A stretch of 13,317 nucleotides of DNA from WHTF01 sp964482425 (GCA_964482425.1 CAYZXN010000313.1:1-13317); one strand, 5' to 3'. Positions 7,323 to 13,317 are shown, counted from the stretch's first letter. Numbers and translations are program-made. The notes: generated by a model from the letters alone, not told the origin.

Positions 7323-7689
7323 TTACAGTCTCCTTTCAAACGTTCTAACATGAGGTGAAAAGCCGGACAAAGAAGATGAAACGGATGGAATTGTGCAGCA
7401 TTGCAGAAAAACTGTCAACAAAAATTCGCAGTTCGTTACTGGAAAACAGCGGAGCAGTGACTTCTGGTAACTTGCAGTTGTCTTCGATTAGACTACCCGC
7501 AGGATGGCGACGGCACTGGGATCCGGTTCGCGGACCGCTGAGTATCACCGGTTTGATCCAGGCATAGGTTCAAACGGCCGCAGGATCCTGCGGCAGCGGT
7601 TCTTAACGATTGAATCTTTATCGCTTTCATTGGCTTGAACTTCGGTTCCGCCGGGAAATGCTTCAACCCGTCTAAAAGGAGGTTTTAAT
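7323..7689. other. 367-base divergent intergenic region
   Basis: It lies between the Pal-like gene (minus) and the decarboxylase-like gene (plus). Contents: the lipoprotein ribosome site at its left end, an 18-base palindrome (7577-7594) and AAAAGGAGG (7674-7682) at its right end. Short open frames here (for example 7376-7567 on the plus strand) lack a ribosome site and recognisable protein features. No tRNA, riboswitch or clear promoter was recognised. Confidence 0.6.
7577..7594. promoter_or_regulatory. 18-base perfect palindrome upstream of the decarboxylase-like gene (candidate operator)
   Basis: GCCGCAGGATCCTGCGGC is its own reverse complement. It is centred about 104 bases before the ATG at 7690. 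It has no run of T on either side, so it is not an intrinsic terminator. Palindromes of this size upstream of catabolic genes often bind dimeric regulators, but no regulator gene is in the window. Confidence 0.4.
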
Positions 7690-8415
7690 ATGTACGGTTG
7701 GCGTGCTCGTATCGGCCATGTGGCTCCGTCCCGCGGTGACACGCTCGTCTACGAATTTTATAAGATGTTTCCGGAAGGTTTTATGATGTTGAACACGACC
7801 GGAACCGTCAGACAACTGGTGGACGCCGATTTTGAAAAGCAACTGCAGCGCATTGAAGAAGCGGTCCAGGACCTTGTGGACAACAATTGCGATGCCGTCA
7901 TTTTCAGCGGCTCGCCGCTGTTCACCCGACTCCCATTCGGCGCCGACCGCGAGATGGGCAAAAAACTTAGCGAGAAATTCGGCGTGCCCGTAGCGGCCGG
8001 ATTGACCGCCGAAGTCGAGGCACTCAAGGCAATGAATGTCAAAAAGCTGGTTGTCGGTACGCCGTACGAGGATGCCATCAATCAGAGACTCCAGCACCAT
8101 CTTGAAGCGTCCGGTTTCGAGGTTTTGCAGATTGCCGGTTACGGCGTCAGAAAGAATGCTCAACTCACCGACCTGCCGGTTCACGCCTCTTATAAGATCG
8201 CCAAACGTCTTTACGCTAAAGCGCGCAACGCCGATGGCATTTTCATTCCTTGCCCTCGCTGGCCGACAATCACCGATGTTGCGCTGTTGGAAGACGAGAT
8301 CGGCAAGCCGGTGATCACCAGCAGCCTGGCATGTATCTGGCACGCCATGAGACTCATCGACATCAAAGAAAACGTCGCCGGCTTTGGCCGTCTGATGGCC
8401 AGTCTGGGACGTTAG
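7690..8415 (+). CDS. arylmalonate decarboxylase/maleate isomerase-like protein (Asp/Glu racemase superfamily)
   Basis: A 241-residue cytosolic enzyme matching, by eye and in length, Bordetella arylmalonate decarboxylase (AMDase). The two-lobed racemase fold has landmarks DAVIFSGSP (68-76), VVGTPYEDAINQRL (121-134), DGIFIPCPRWPTITD (182-196) and KPVITSSLACIWHAMR (206-221). The C-terminal catalytic cysteine is Cys188; the N-terminal lobe has Gly74 where racemases carry a second Cys. This Gly/Cys pattern at the same numbers is that of AMDase, and Tyr126 is also kept. Several oxyanion-site positions differ: Phe48 for Tyr, Ser75-Pro76 for Thr-Ser, Pro189 for Gly. One-cysteine chemistry argues against amino-acid racemase activity and for decarboxylation or isomerisation of an unknown acid. 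AAAAGGAGG precedes the ATG by seven bases. A secreted four-cysteine protein follows after 125 bases. Confidence 0.82.
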   Translation: MYGWRARIGHVAPSRGDTLVYEFYKMFPEGFMMLNTTGTVRQLVDADFEKQLQRIEEAVQDLVDNNCDAVIFSGSPLFTRLPFGADREMGKKLSEKFGVPVAAGLTAEVEALKAMNVKKLVVGTPYEDAINQRLQHHLEASGFEVLQIAGYGVRKNAQLTDLPVHASYKIAKRLYAKARNADGIFIPCPRWPTITDVALLEDEIGKPVITSSLACIWHAMRLIDIKENVAGFGRLMASLGR

Positions 8416-8540
8416 GAAGAAACGGAGGCGGCATCGGGGAACAGAAAGGGCCGATAAAATGATCGGCGCGCATGGTTGCTGCACCGGCGGGCCGCGCACG
8501 TCTAAGCAACATAGGTTGATTCACAAAGAAGGAGAAAACC

Positions 8541-8993
8541 ATGATTTGGTTAAAAGCGGCTTTGTTGGCGGGACTTTTAAGCGCCCCCCTTGTGACTGTC
8601 GTTCCGGATGTAATGGCGGCCGAAGGGCGTAACGTGTGTCGCCGCGGCGAGCGGTTGAGGATTCAGGATCTGGATATGTCTCCGGATCCGGTATTCGAGG
8701 GACAGCGCGTTCGCGGCTGGAAAGTGCGTATCCGTCTCGACGGTCAACGGCAATGCGAAACTGAGATTGTGGTCCGCGAAGGCAAGGAAGTTGTCGGCCG
8801 TGAACGAAGCTACAATCTCAAACCCGGCGTGAACGTGGTCAAGGTTCCGGCCGCCGATGGTTTTCGCTTCCGCGGCCGCGAGCAGTGCTTCGACGTAGAA
8901 GTCGATTTGGAAAAATCGCGCCAGCGGGTCGATGCCGACCGCCGCTTCTGCGCTCAGCAAAAAACCGTGTGGTCGATGAGCAAAGGCCGCTGA
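8541..8993 (+). CDS. small secreted four-cysteine protein of unknown function
   Basis: A 150-residue protein I do not recognise. Residues 1-27 form a signal peptide (Lys5, hydrophobic stretch 6-22, VMAA before Glu28). The mature part is about 123 residues, rich in Arg and Glu/Asp, with alternating hydrophobic residues (VRGWKVRIRLDG, ETEIVVREGKEVVG, VNVVKVPAADGFRF, CFDVEVDLE) suggesting a beta-sandwich such as an Ig-like fold. Four cysteines (33, 72, 116, 137) could form two disulfides, consistent with a periplasmic site. AAGGAG lies seven bases before the ATG. It follows the decarboxylase-like gene on the same strand after 125 bases containing a weak GCCGAT/ATCGGC hairpin (8450-8467) without a T run, so read-through is possible. 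It converges on the MetE-like gene with only 16 bases between stop codons and no terminator visible. Confidence 0.78.
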   Translation: MIWLKAALLAGLLSAPLVTVVPDVMAAEGRNVCRRGERLRIQDLDMSPDPVFEGQRVRGWKVRIRLDGQRQCETEIVVREGKEVVGRERSYNLKPGVNVVKVPAADGFRFRGREQCFDVEVDLEKSRQRVDADRRFCAQQKTVWSMSKGR

Positions 8994-9009
8994 GCGCAGC
9001 CGGCGCACA

Positions 9010-10167
9010 TCAGATGAGCTGACCACCCCAAATTTTTTCCGCGGTTTCGATCATAACGTCAAGCTTGCGGAACTGCTCATCCTCGCTGAGCAGATTGCCC
9101 ATAATACTCGAGGCAAAGCCGCACTGCGGGCTGAGCGCCAGCTGTTCGAGAGGGATATACCGCGCGGCCGCGTCGATTCGTCGTCTAAGCTCGTCGACGG
9201 TTTCGAGGCGGCCGGTTTTGGTAGTAATGAGTCCCAGAACCACCGTTTTGCCTTTGGGCACGAAACGCAGAGGCTCAAAGCTTCCGGCGCGCTCCGTATC
9301 GTATTCGAGCAACAAGCGCGAATGATTGAGGCCGTTAAAAAGCCGCTCGGCGATGGCATCGTAGCTGCCTTCGCGGTGCCACATGCTTTGACGATTGCCG
9401 CGACATAAATGAATACCAAAAGTTACCCTCGGAAATTCGGCTATGACCTGATTGTCAGCTTCGATGGAGCGCTCCATATTGGCCTGGGGATCTTCACCCC
9501 GCGCGCGCATGGCCGCTAACGACGGCGCATCGATGTATGCCGTGTAACCGGGGCCGTCAATGCCGACATAGCGACATCCCTCTGCAGCTAGTTGCGCCAG
9601 CATCTCGCGTTCGACTACGACGACGTCGGCAACAAACTCATCAACTGTGGGATATACGGCGCGTGAGTTTTCGCTGTCGAAGCATTGCGTGATCCTGTCC
9701 GCGCCGATGAGCGTTACTTTAACCGGCCGCTGCGTCAGGTTCCGGGCAAACCGGTAATCTTCGAGCAATCGGTTCCGCACCAACCGCAATTTCTGAGTCA
9801 CTCGTTTGCGATTGAGCAGTATGGGATCCTGTCCCTTTTCCGACTTTCGATCGGTATCTTTGCGGGCCAGTACATGGTGATAGCTCTTGACGCCGGCCTG
9901 CCATTCTTCGACGCCGGCAACCACCGAAAAACTCTCCATGAAATTGGATCGGCGAAATTCTCCATCGACAACAATCGGCAGGCGATGCGCTTCCTGCTTG
10001 CCGATGACTTCCCGGATTGCCTGATCTTGGACGCTCTGCAGCTCCTGATCGCTTGCTTCGCCGCGCCCCCACCGGGCAAAGGCCTCTTTGAGTTGCGGCG
10101 GCCGGAGCAGGCTGCCGACGAGATCGACACGCATCGAGCTTAAATCTCCAGTGGGATGAGAGGTCAT
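9010..10167 (-). CDS. cobalamin-independent methionine synthase (MetE) C-terminal-domain-like methyltransferase
   Basis: A 385-residue single-domain relative of the MetE catalytic barrel (UROD/MetE superfamily). The zinc ligands are all present: His253 and Cys255 in GIHLCRGN, Glu288 in LLLEYD, and Cys349 in SPQCGFAS. An early VDGEFRRSNF (68-77) is the usual DGE(F/Q)RR substrate-site motif and GIDGPGYTAY (202-211) is a further family block. Full MetE is about 750 residues with an N-terminal duplicated domain; that half is absent here, as in the archaeal/YxjG-type short proteins. These transfer methyl groups to a zinc-bound thiolate from methyl-folate, methylcobamide or another donor, so methionine synthesis is possible but unproven. 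The second ATG (10167) is preferred because AAAGGA lies six bases before it and touches the first ATG (10173). No SAM or cobalamin riboswitch is recognisable upstream. Cytoplasmic. Confidence 0.87.
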   Translation of the reverse strand: MTSHPTGDLSSMRVDLVGSLLRPPQLKEAFARWGRGEASDQELQSVQDQAIREVIGKQEAHRLPIVVDGEFRRSNFMESFSVVAGVEEWQAGVKSYHHVLARKDTDRKSEKGQDPILLNRKRVTQKLRLVRNRLLEDYRFARNLTQRPVKVTLIGADRITQCFDSENSRAVYPTVDEFVADVVVVEREMLAQLAAEGCRYVGIDGPGYTAYIDAPSLAAMRARGEDPQANMERSIEADNQVIAEFPRVTFGIHLCRGNRQSMWHREGSYDAIAERLFNGLNHSRLLLEYDTERAGSFEPLRFVPKGKTVVLGLITTKTGRLETVDELRRRIDAAARYIPLEQLALSPQCGFASSIMGNLLSEDEQFRKLDVMIETAEKIWGGQLI

Positions 10168-10173
10168 TATCAT

Positions 10174-10180
10174 TCCTTTC
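10174..10180 (-). promoter_or_regulatory. ribosome binding site deciding the MetE-like start
   Basis: On the minus strand GAAAGGA ends immediately before ATG 10173, too close to serve it, and six bases before ATG 10167. The second ATG is therefore the likely start. Confidence 0.7.
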
Positions 10181-10382
10181 CCCGAGGACAGGAGTCTTTA
10201 AAACCCTACTATCATCTCAGGGTTGAAAGTCACAAGATCCGGCAGGCGCAAATATCAGAATAGGATTCAAACTGTGATTCCGCAGAAATCGATATATACT
10301 GACCAGCAGTGACGAACCTTATGGTTAGGGAAAACAGAAGAGAATCTTCCTTGCACCCTTGGCGGTGTTGGCGCGAGAATAA

Positions 10383-11213
10383 ATGAATCGAATAAATCGC
10401 CTGGTTACGGACGAGACTCAAGGAGCCGTGGCGGGGGATCGATCCTCGAGCGACAAGCTCAGCGCGCCACGCCGGTCAGGCCTTTTTCGTGAGGCCCGGG
10501 TTTTTTTTGAACTTCCGCGGCTCGTGTTTCGCGTGCCCGACCTCGCGCGGCAACCGCGCGGGCGGGGTCAGCCGATCATTATCCTGCCGGGCTACGGCGC
10601 CGGAGACGGCTCGACCGCCATTTTGAAAGCCTACCTGCGATTGCTGGGCTACCGGGTTCGCGGCTGGGGGCTCGGGCGCAACACAGGTAACGTGACGGAA
10701 TTGTTACCCCGCATCCTCAAGCGTCTCATCTCTTTCTCGCGCAGGACCGGGCAAGACGTCCGCTTGATCGGTTGGAGTTTAGGCGGATATCTGGCACGCG
10801 AGGTCGCTCGCGAACGCCCCGACCTGGTGCGCCAGGTAATCACCCTAGGCACGCCGGTGGTCGGCGGTCCTAAATATACGGTGATCGCCCGCGCCTTTGG
10901 TCGCCGTGGCTTCGATGTCGACGCGCTGGCAGCAGAGGTTGAAGCGCGCAAGCAGGTTTGCCTCGACACTCCAGTGACAGCAATCTATTCACGCGCGGAC
11001 GCCGTGGTGGCCTGGCAAGCCTGCATCGATCACGACGCACCGAACGTCGAACACATCGAAGTCACTACCGGCCACCTCGGTTTCGGATTTTCTCCCGAGG
11101 TATACAAAATCATCGCGCAGCGGTTGGCCAGCGACATCGGCGAACACGGCAGTTTGCCGACGGCCGAAATTCAGCGGCGGGCGTCCAGGTTGGGCGCGGC
11201 TTCGCGTCCATAG
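10383..11213 (+). CDS. alpha/beta hydrolase (lipase/esterase-like)
   Basis: A 276-residue alpha/beta hydrolase distinct from the one at 455-1270. The core starts at about residue 64 with PIIILPGYGAGDGST (64-78, oxyanion region), then the nucleophile elbow IGWSLGGYLARE with Ser132, ITLGTPVVGGP (153-163, as in triacylglycerol lipases and PGAP1-like proteins), the acid in YSRADAVV (Asp206) and TGHLGF with His231. The triad is complete. The first about 35 residues are polar and may be a disordered tail or an over-long start: there is no real Shine-Dalgarno sequence before ATG 10383 (only GAGAA), so the true start could be downstream. No signal peptide. The DUF456 membrane protein begins 25 bases after its stop, so the two probably form an operon. 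The 215-base gap before it, shared with the MetE-like gene, shows only a 6-base inverted repeat (10202-10224). Confidence 0.83.
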   Translation: MNRINRLVTDETQGAVAGDRSSSDKLSAPRRSGLFREARVFFELPRLVFRVPDLARQPRGRGQPIIILPGYGAGDGSTAILKAYLRLLGYRVRGWGLGRNTGNVTELLPRILKRLISFSRRTGQDVRLIGWSLGGYLAREVARERPDLVRQVITLGTPVVGGPKYTVIARAFGRRGFDVDALAAEVEARKQVCLDTPVTAIYSRADAVVAWQACIDHDAPNVEHIEVTTGHLGFGFSPEVYKIIAQRLASDIGEHGSLPTAEIQRRASRLGAASRP

Positions 11214-11238
11214 CACATCGCTGCTTGGAGACTCTCCG

Positions 11239-11724
11239 ATGGAAGCCGCTCTACCCTACTTGGTCCTCGCCGCCATACTGACAGTGGTGGGTATGGCCGG
11301 TCTCGTTCTCCCCGCGCTGCCGGGACCGCCGCTGATTTTTGCCGGTCTCTTTCTGGCAGCCTGGGCGGAGGATTTTGCATACGTCGGCGCCGGCACTTTG
11401 ATCGTGCTGGGGGTGCTGGCCGTGCTCATCTTTGCAGCGGACTTCTGGGCGACTATGTTCGGCGCGAAAAAGTTTGGCGCTTCAAAGCGCGCCATTATCG
11501 GGGCGCTCATCGGCGCTGTAGCGGGTCTCTTTTTAGGAATTCCCGGGCTGCTTTTCGGCCCATTTATCGGCGCAGTCGTCGGCGAACTGTCGGCTCAACG
11601 CGGCCTTCATGACGCTGCCCGCGCGGGCATCGGGGCTACCATTGGACTGGTCATAGGCGTGGCGGTCAAGCTCGCCCTAGCCTTCGCAATGGTTGGGATT
11701 TTCATCGTCGCACGAGTATTTTGA
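11239..11724 (+). CDS. DUF456 family membrane protein
   Basis: A 161-residue, very hydrophobic inner-membrane protein matching DUF456. It has about five to six membrane segments (roughly 4-24, 30-45, 47-68, 84-116 as a glycine-rich hairpin, 128-160). The N-terminal GMAGLVLPALPGPPLIFAG (18-36) is the family hallmark, and the glycine-zipper-like GALIGAVAGLFLGIPGLLFG region (88-107) is also usual. A short basic cytoplasmic loop FGAKKFGASKR (74-84) separates the halves. Function of DUF456 is unknown. GGAG lies nine bases before the ATG within a GGAGACTCTCC palindrome that could partly hide it. The gene starts 25 bases after the alpha/beta hydrolase and ends 100 bases before the TAXI receptor, so hydrolase and DUF456 are probably co-transcribed. 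Confidence 0.87.
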   Translation: MEAALPYLVLAAILTVVGMAGLVLPALPGPPLIFAGLFLAAWAEDFAYVGAGTLIVLGVLAVLIFAADFWATMFGAKKFGASKRAIIGALIGAVAGLFLGIPGLLFGPFIGAVVGELSAQRGLHDAARAGIGATIGLVIGVAVKLALAFAMVGIFIVARVF

Positions 11725-11824
11725 GCTACTGCGACGGCATGGCGGACCTTGCACCAGTCAGACTCAAGGCCTATGGTCTTTCGAAGAACAGACTCGTCGC
11801 ATTATCAGTACTCGGAGAAACCCT

Positions 11825-12747
11825 ATGCAGACCATTTGTTTCATCCTGTTGGTGCTCTTTCTTCATAGTCATGCCTGGGCCATAACCATCGCGACGGGGT
11901 CACCGGAAGGAACCTATTACAAGATCGCCCAGGATGTTAAACGACTTGCCGAAAAAGAAGGTATTCCGGTCGAGATCATCTCGACCAACGGCTCCTTTGA
12001 CAACGTCAACCTACTGGGCGCCGGCAAGGTCGACCTGGCTATTGTGCAACTGGACGTCCTCAAGGTTGTCGCCGAAATCATGCGTAAGGAGGCGGGTTTC
12101 AACGTCTTCGAGCAAGCCAAGGTCGTTCTCAACCTCTACCCGGAAGAAGTCCACGTCATCACCAAGAACGAAAGCATCCGGTCGCTCTATCAGCTCGAAG
12201 GAAAAAAAGTTGCTGTCGGTCCTGAAAAGAGCGGCTCGGCAATGACTGCGGAGGTGTTGCTGAGTGGTTATGATCTGCGGGTGGAAGCGGTTTTCGATGC
12301 TCCGGGTGAAGCTCTCAATAAACTCAATAACCAACAGATCGATGCCATCATCTTTATCGGCGGCGCGCCGGTTCCCGCATTTCAGAATCTCGACAAGAGT
12401 TTCTTCCTCGTAAGGCTACCAGCCAACGCGGTGTTGGAGCAAATCTATCGGAGGAAAAAGATCGGACCGGCGGATTATTCGTGGGCAGAGGCGAGCGAGA
12501 CTTACGTCGTCCCTTCAGTCATTCTGACACGTGAACGCAATGATCGCGACTATGTCACAACTTTGCAGAAGCTGGTGATGACGATCTTGCTCAATAAAGA
12601 ATACCTGGACTCCACTGGACATCCCAAGTGGAAGAGCTCGTTTATTCGCTCAGTTATCGATGGCGCCGGTTACCGGCGCCGACCAACGAAATCATCCAGA
12701 TCTTCAATGTTCTGGACAGCAACGGCTACCGCATCATCAAAAAGTAG
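11825..12747 (+). CDS. TAXI-family TRAP transporter solute-binding protein, frameshifted near the 3' end
   Basis: A periplasmic receptor with signal peptide MQTICFILLVLFLHSHAWA (residues 1-19) and the TAXI signature beginning ITIATGSPEGTYYKIAQDV, then GKVDLAIVQLDVL, EEVHVITK, LEGKKVAVGPEKSGSAMTAE and APVPAF. The start ATG 11825 is set by GGAG seven bases upstream and by the signal peptide; the frame open from 11693 is not used. After GYxx at about 12673 the frame turns into low-complexity Arg/Ser text running to 12910, whereas the neighbouring frame from 12673 reads PAPTNEIIQIFNVLDSNGY and then RIIKK with a stop at 12745-12747, a normal TAXI end. One missing base in the segment 12662-12680 explains this. 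With one base added the protein would be 307 residues, typical for the family. No TRAP membrane subunit (DctQM) is nearby. It may be a pseudogene or a sequencing/assembly error. Confidence 0.85.
12662..12680. repeat. near-perfect GC-rich palindrome at the TAXI frameshift
   Basis: GGCGCCGGT and its exact reverse complement ACCGGCGCC flank a single T. The TAXI reading frame breaks within or next to this palindrome. Restoring one C (TAC-CCG in place of TACCG) would rejoin the frames. Confidence 0.8.
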
Positions 12748-12767
12748 GATTGAGCGGACCCTACTCT
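12739..12767 (-). terminator. short intrinsic terminator-like hairpin at the cupin/TAXI convergence
   Basis: AGTAGG (12743-12748) and CCTACT (12760-12765) can pair, and one G-U and one A-T pair could extend the stem outwards. On the minus strand the stem leads into TTTTT (12743-12739), the orientation needed to end the cupin transcript. The two arms carry both stop codons: TAG of the TAXI gene in the plus sense (12745-12747) and TAG of the cupin gene in the minus sense (12763-12761). The stem is short, so the terminator is weak or doubtful. Confidence 0.4.
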
Positions 12768-13129
12768 GCCTCGTCGCGATGAACGGCGTCCGGAGAAAAT
12801 GCCGGCAGGCAAACGGCAATGTATTCAGCGCCCTCGGCGCCGGGCGTGCTGTAACGCACCCACTCACCCGCTTCGACGATGATGGCCTGGCCGGCAGAGA
12901 CCTGGTATAGCGTTGCGCGGGTCTCGACTTGTAATTGACCGCGCAACACTATGGTAAATTCCTGAAACTCCGGCGTCTGACCTGGCTCGCGCCAGCCGCA
13001 GGGGCTGGTCATTTTCGCGATGCTCACCGCGGCGGTTCTGGAATTCACATGGCCGATGAATTCTTCGATGATCTTTGGCGGCTGGCCTGCCGCGGGAATT
13101 ATCGTCGGTGCGGTGAGGAGTCGCGCCAT
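12761..13129 (-). CDS. small cupin-domain protein
   Basis: A 122-residue single-domain cupin. Motif 1 is recognisable by position as EFQEFTIVLRGQLQVET (about 54-70) and motif 2 as VSAGQAIIVEAGEWVRYSTPG (about 77-97), followed by AEYIAVCLPAFSPDAVHRDE. The metal-binding histidines of classical cupins (HxH in motif 1, His in motif 2) are missing; Glu, Gln, Trp and Tyr occupy the area. The barrel may therefore bind a ligand without a metal, or coordinate it differently, as in EutQ-like cupins. No signal peptide. The ATG at 13129 has no clear ribosome site; an ATG lies seven bases upstream in another frame. Convergent with the TAXI receptor, stops 13 bases apart. Fold is confident; function unknown, possibly a sugar/acid isomerase accessory or ligand sensor. 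Confidence 0.8.
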   Translation of the reverse strand: MARLLTAPTIIPAAGQPPKIIEEFIGHVNSRTAAVSIAKMTSPCGWREPGQTPEFQEFTIVLRGQLQVETRATLYQVSAGQAIIVEAGEWVRYSTPGAEGAEYIAVCLPAFSPDAVHRDEAE

Positions 13130-13233
13130 AAGCCATTAACTACATGCAAAGATCGGCCGGCGCAATTGAGTTCTCCGCGCCGTCATAACGACGTAACTTT
13201 TGGCAGCTTACACTCCGGAGGTTTACTGCTGGA

Positions 13234-13317
13234 TCATTCGTTTTGACTTGCGTCAGCGGATTTCAAAGGCACCGGCAGGAAAAGCGGTGCGATCAACGAG
13301 AACCGAATGGACAGTCT
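13234..13317 (-). CDS. possible C-terminal fragment of a gene cut by the right edge
   Basis: The minus strand is open from the right edge to a TGA at 13236-13234, reading RLSIRFSLIAPLFLPVPLKS and then a polar tail of seven residues. The hydrophobic stretch followed by a polar tail could be the end of a membrane protein, but 27 codons are too few to separate from chance. The remaining bases 13130-13233 hold no feature I can support except an orphan GGAGG near 13217. Confidence 0.22.
   Translation of the reverse strand, partial: RLSIRFSLIAPLFLPVPLKSADASQNE

Noticed and set aside
7342..7370. TTGTCC - 17 bases - TAGAAC as a promoter for the Pal-like gene
   Set aside because: The predicted transcription start would fall inside the ribosome site at 7331-7336, leaving too little leader; both boxes match only four of six bases.
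7376..7567. 63-codon plus-strand ORF in the gap before the decarboxylase-like gene
   Set aside because: No usable ribosome site (AAAGAAG touches the ATG), no conserved look, and an overlapping minus-strand ORF of similar length is equally open.
8458..8630. ORF starting MIGAHGCC overlapping the four-cysteine protein gene
   Set aside because: Poor ribosome site spacing and it overlaps a much better gene in another frame; Cys/Gly-rich text is typical of a shadow frame.
10202..10224. AACCCT/AGGGTT inverted repeat upstream of the MetE-like gene as riboswitch or attenuator
   Set aside because: The stem is only six pairs with an 11-base loop, and no SAM or cobalamin riboswitch core is recognisable around it.
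12653..12682. Programmed -1 frameshifting in the TAXI gene
   Set aside because: The frame change has the right direction and a hairpin is present, but no slippery heptamer precedes it and other TAXI receptors are single-frame; an indel is simpler.
12748..12910. C-terminal extension of the TAXI receptor to 12910
   Set aside because: It lies antisense to the cupin gene, has shadow-frame composition, and arises only through the missing base near 12673.

Overview
This window looks like chromosomal DNA of a Gram-negative environmental bacterium. GC is moderate to high by eye. A Pal-type OmpA lipoprotein implies an outer membrane. Most starts are ATG behind strong AAGGAGG-type ribosome binding sites spaced 6-7 bases. 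The mix of orphan solute receptors (TTT/Bug and TAXI types), an ACMSD-like amidohydrolase, a CmcJ/NvfI-type oxidoreductase and a stand-alone MetE-like protein is typical of soil or sediment lineages with large catabolic repertoires (Binatota/Deltaproteobacteria-like, Rokubacteria-like or similar). I cannot fix the lineage from the sequence. There is no rRNA, tRNA, CRISPR array, insertion sequence or phage gene.

Layout. (1) 1-2388, minus strand: 5' part of a BASS-family sodium-coupled transporter (running off the left edge), an alpha/beta hydrolase, and an amidohydrolase-2 (ACMSD-like) enzyme. (2) 2389-4710: a 322-base divergent control region with an inverted repeat, then a CmcJ/NvfI-type oxidoreductase and a TTT receptor on the plus strand. 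(3) 4914-7322, minus: a HEAT-repeat protein and a Pal-like lipoprotein, separated by a very clear intrinsic terminator. (4) 7323-8993, plus: a long leader with an 18-base palindrome, an arylmalonate-decarboxylase-like Asp/Glu racemase superfamily enzyme, and a small secreted four-cysteine protein. (5) 9010-10167, minus: a MetE C-terminal-domain-like zinc methyltransferase. (6) 10383-12747, plus: a second, unrelated alpha/beta hydrolase, a DUF456 membrane protein, and a TAXI receptor whose last 24 codons are out of frame. (7) 12761-13129, minus: a small cupin convergent with the TAXI gene, then about 190 bases with at most a gene fragment at the right edge.

How the genes may work together (inference). 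The enzymes and receptors act on small carboxylic acids and their esters: import of organic anions (BASS, TTT and TAXI receptors), hydrolysis (two alpha/beta hydrolases), decarboxylation or C-C chemistry (ACMSD-like amidohydrolase, arylmalonate-decarboxylase-like enzyme) and oxidation (CmcJ/NvfI-like). Neither receptor has its membrane subunits in the window. Most genes have their own ribosome binding site and sizeable gaps, so this reads as a loose catabolic neighbourhood and not one tight operon. The parts that stand out are the decarboxylase-like enzyme with an altered active site, the divergent BASS/hydrolase/amidohydrolase - CmcJ/TTT block, and the single-base frameshift in the TAXI gene inside a near-perfect palindrome.
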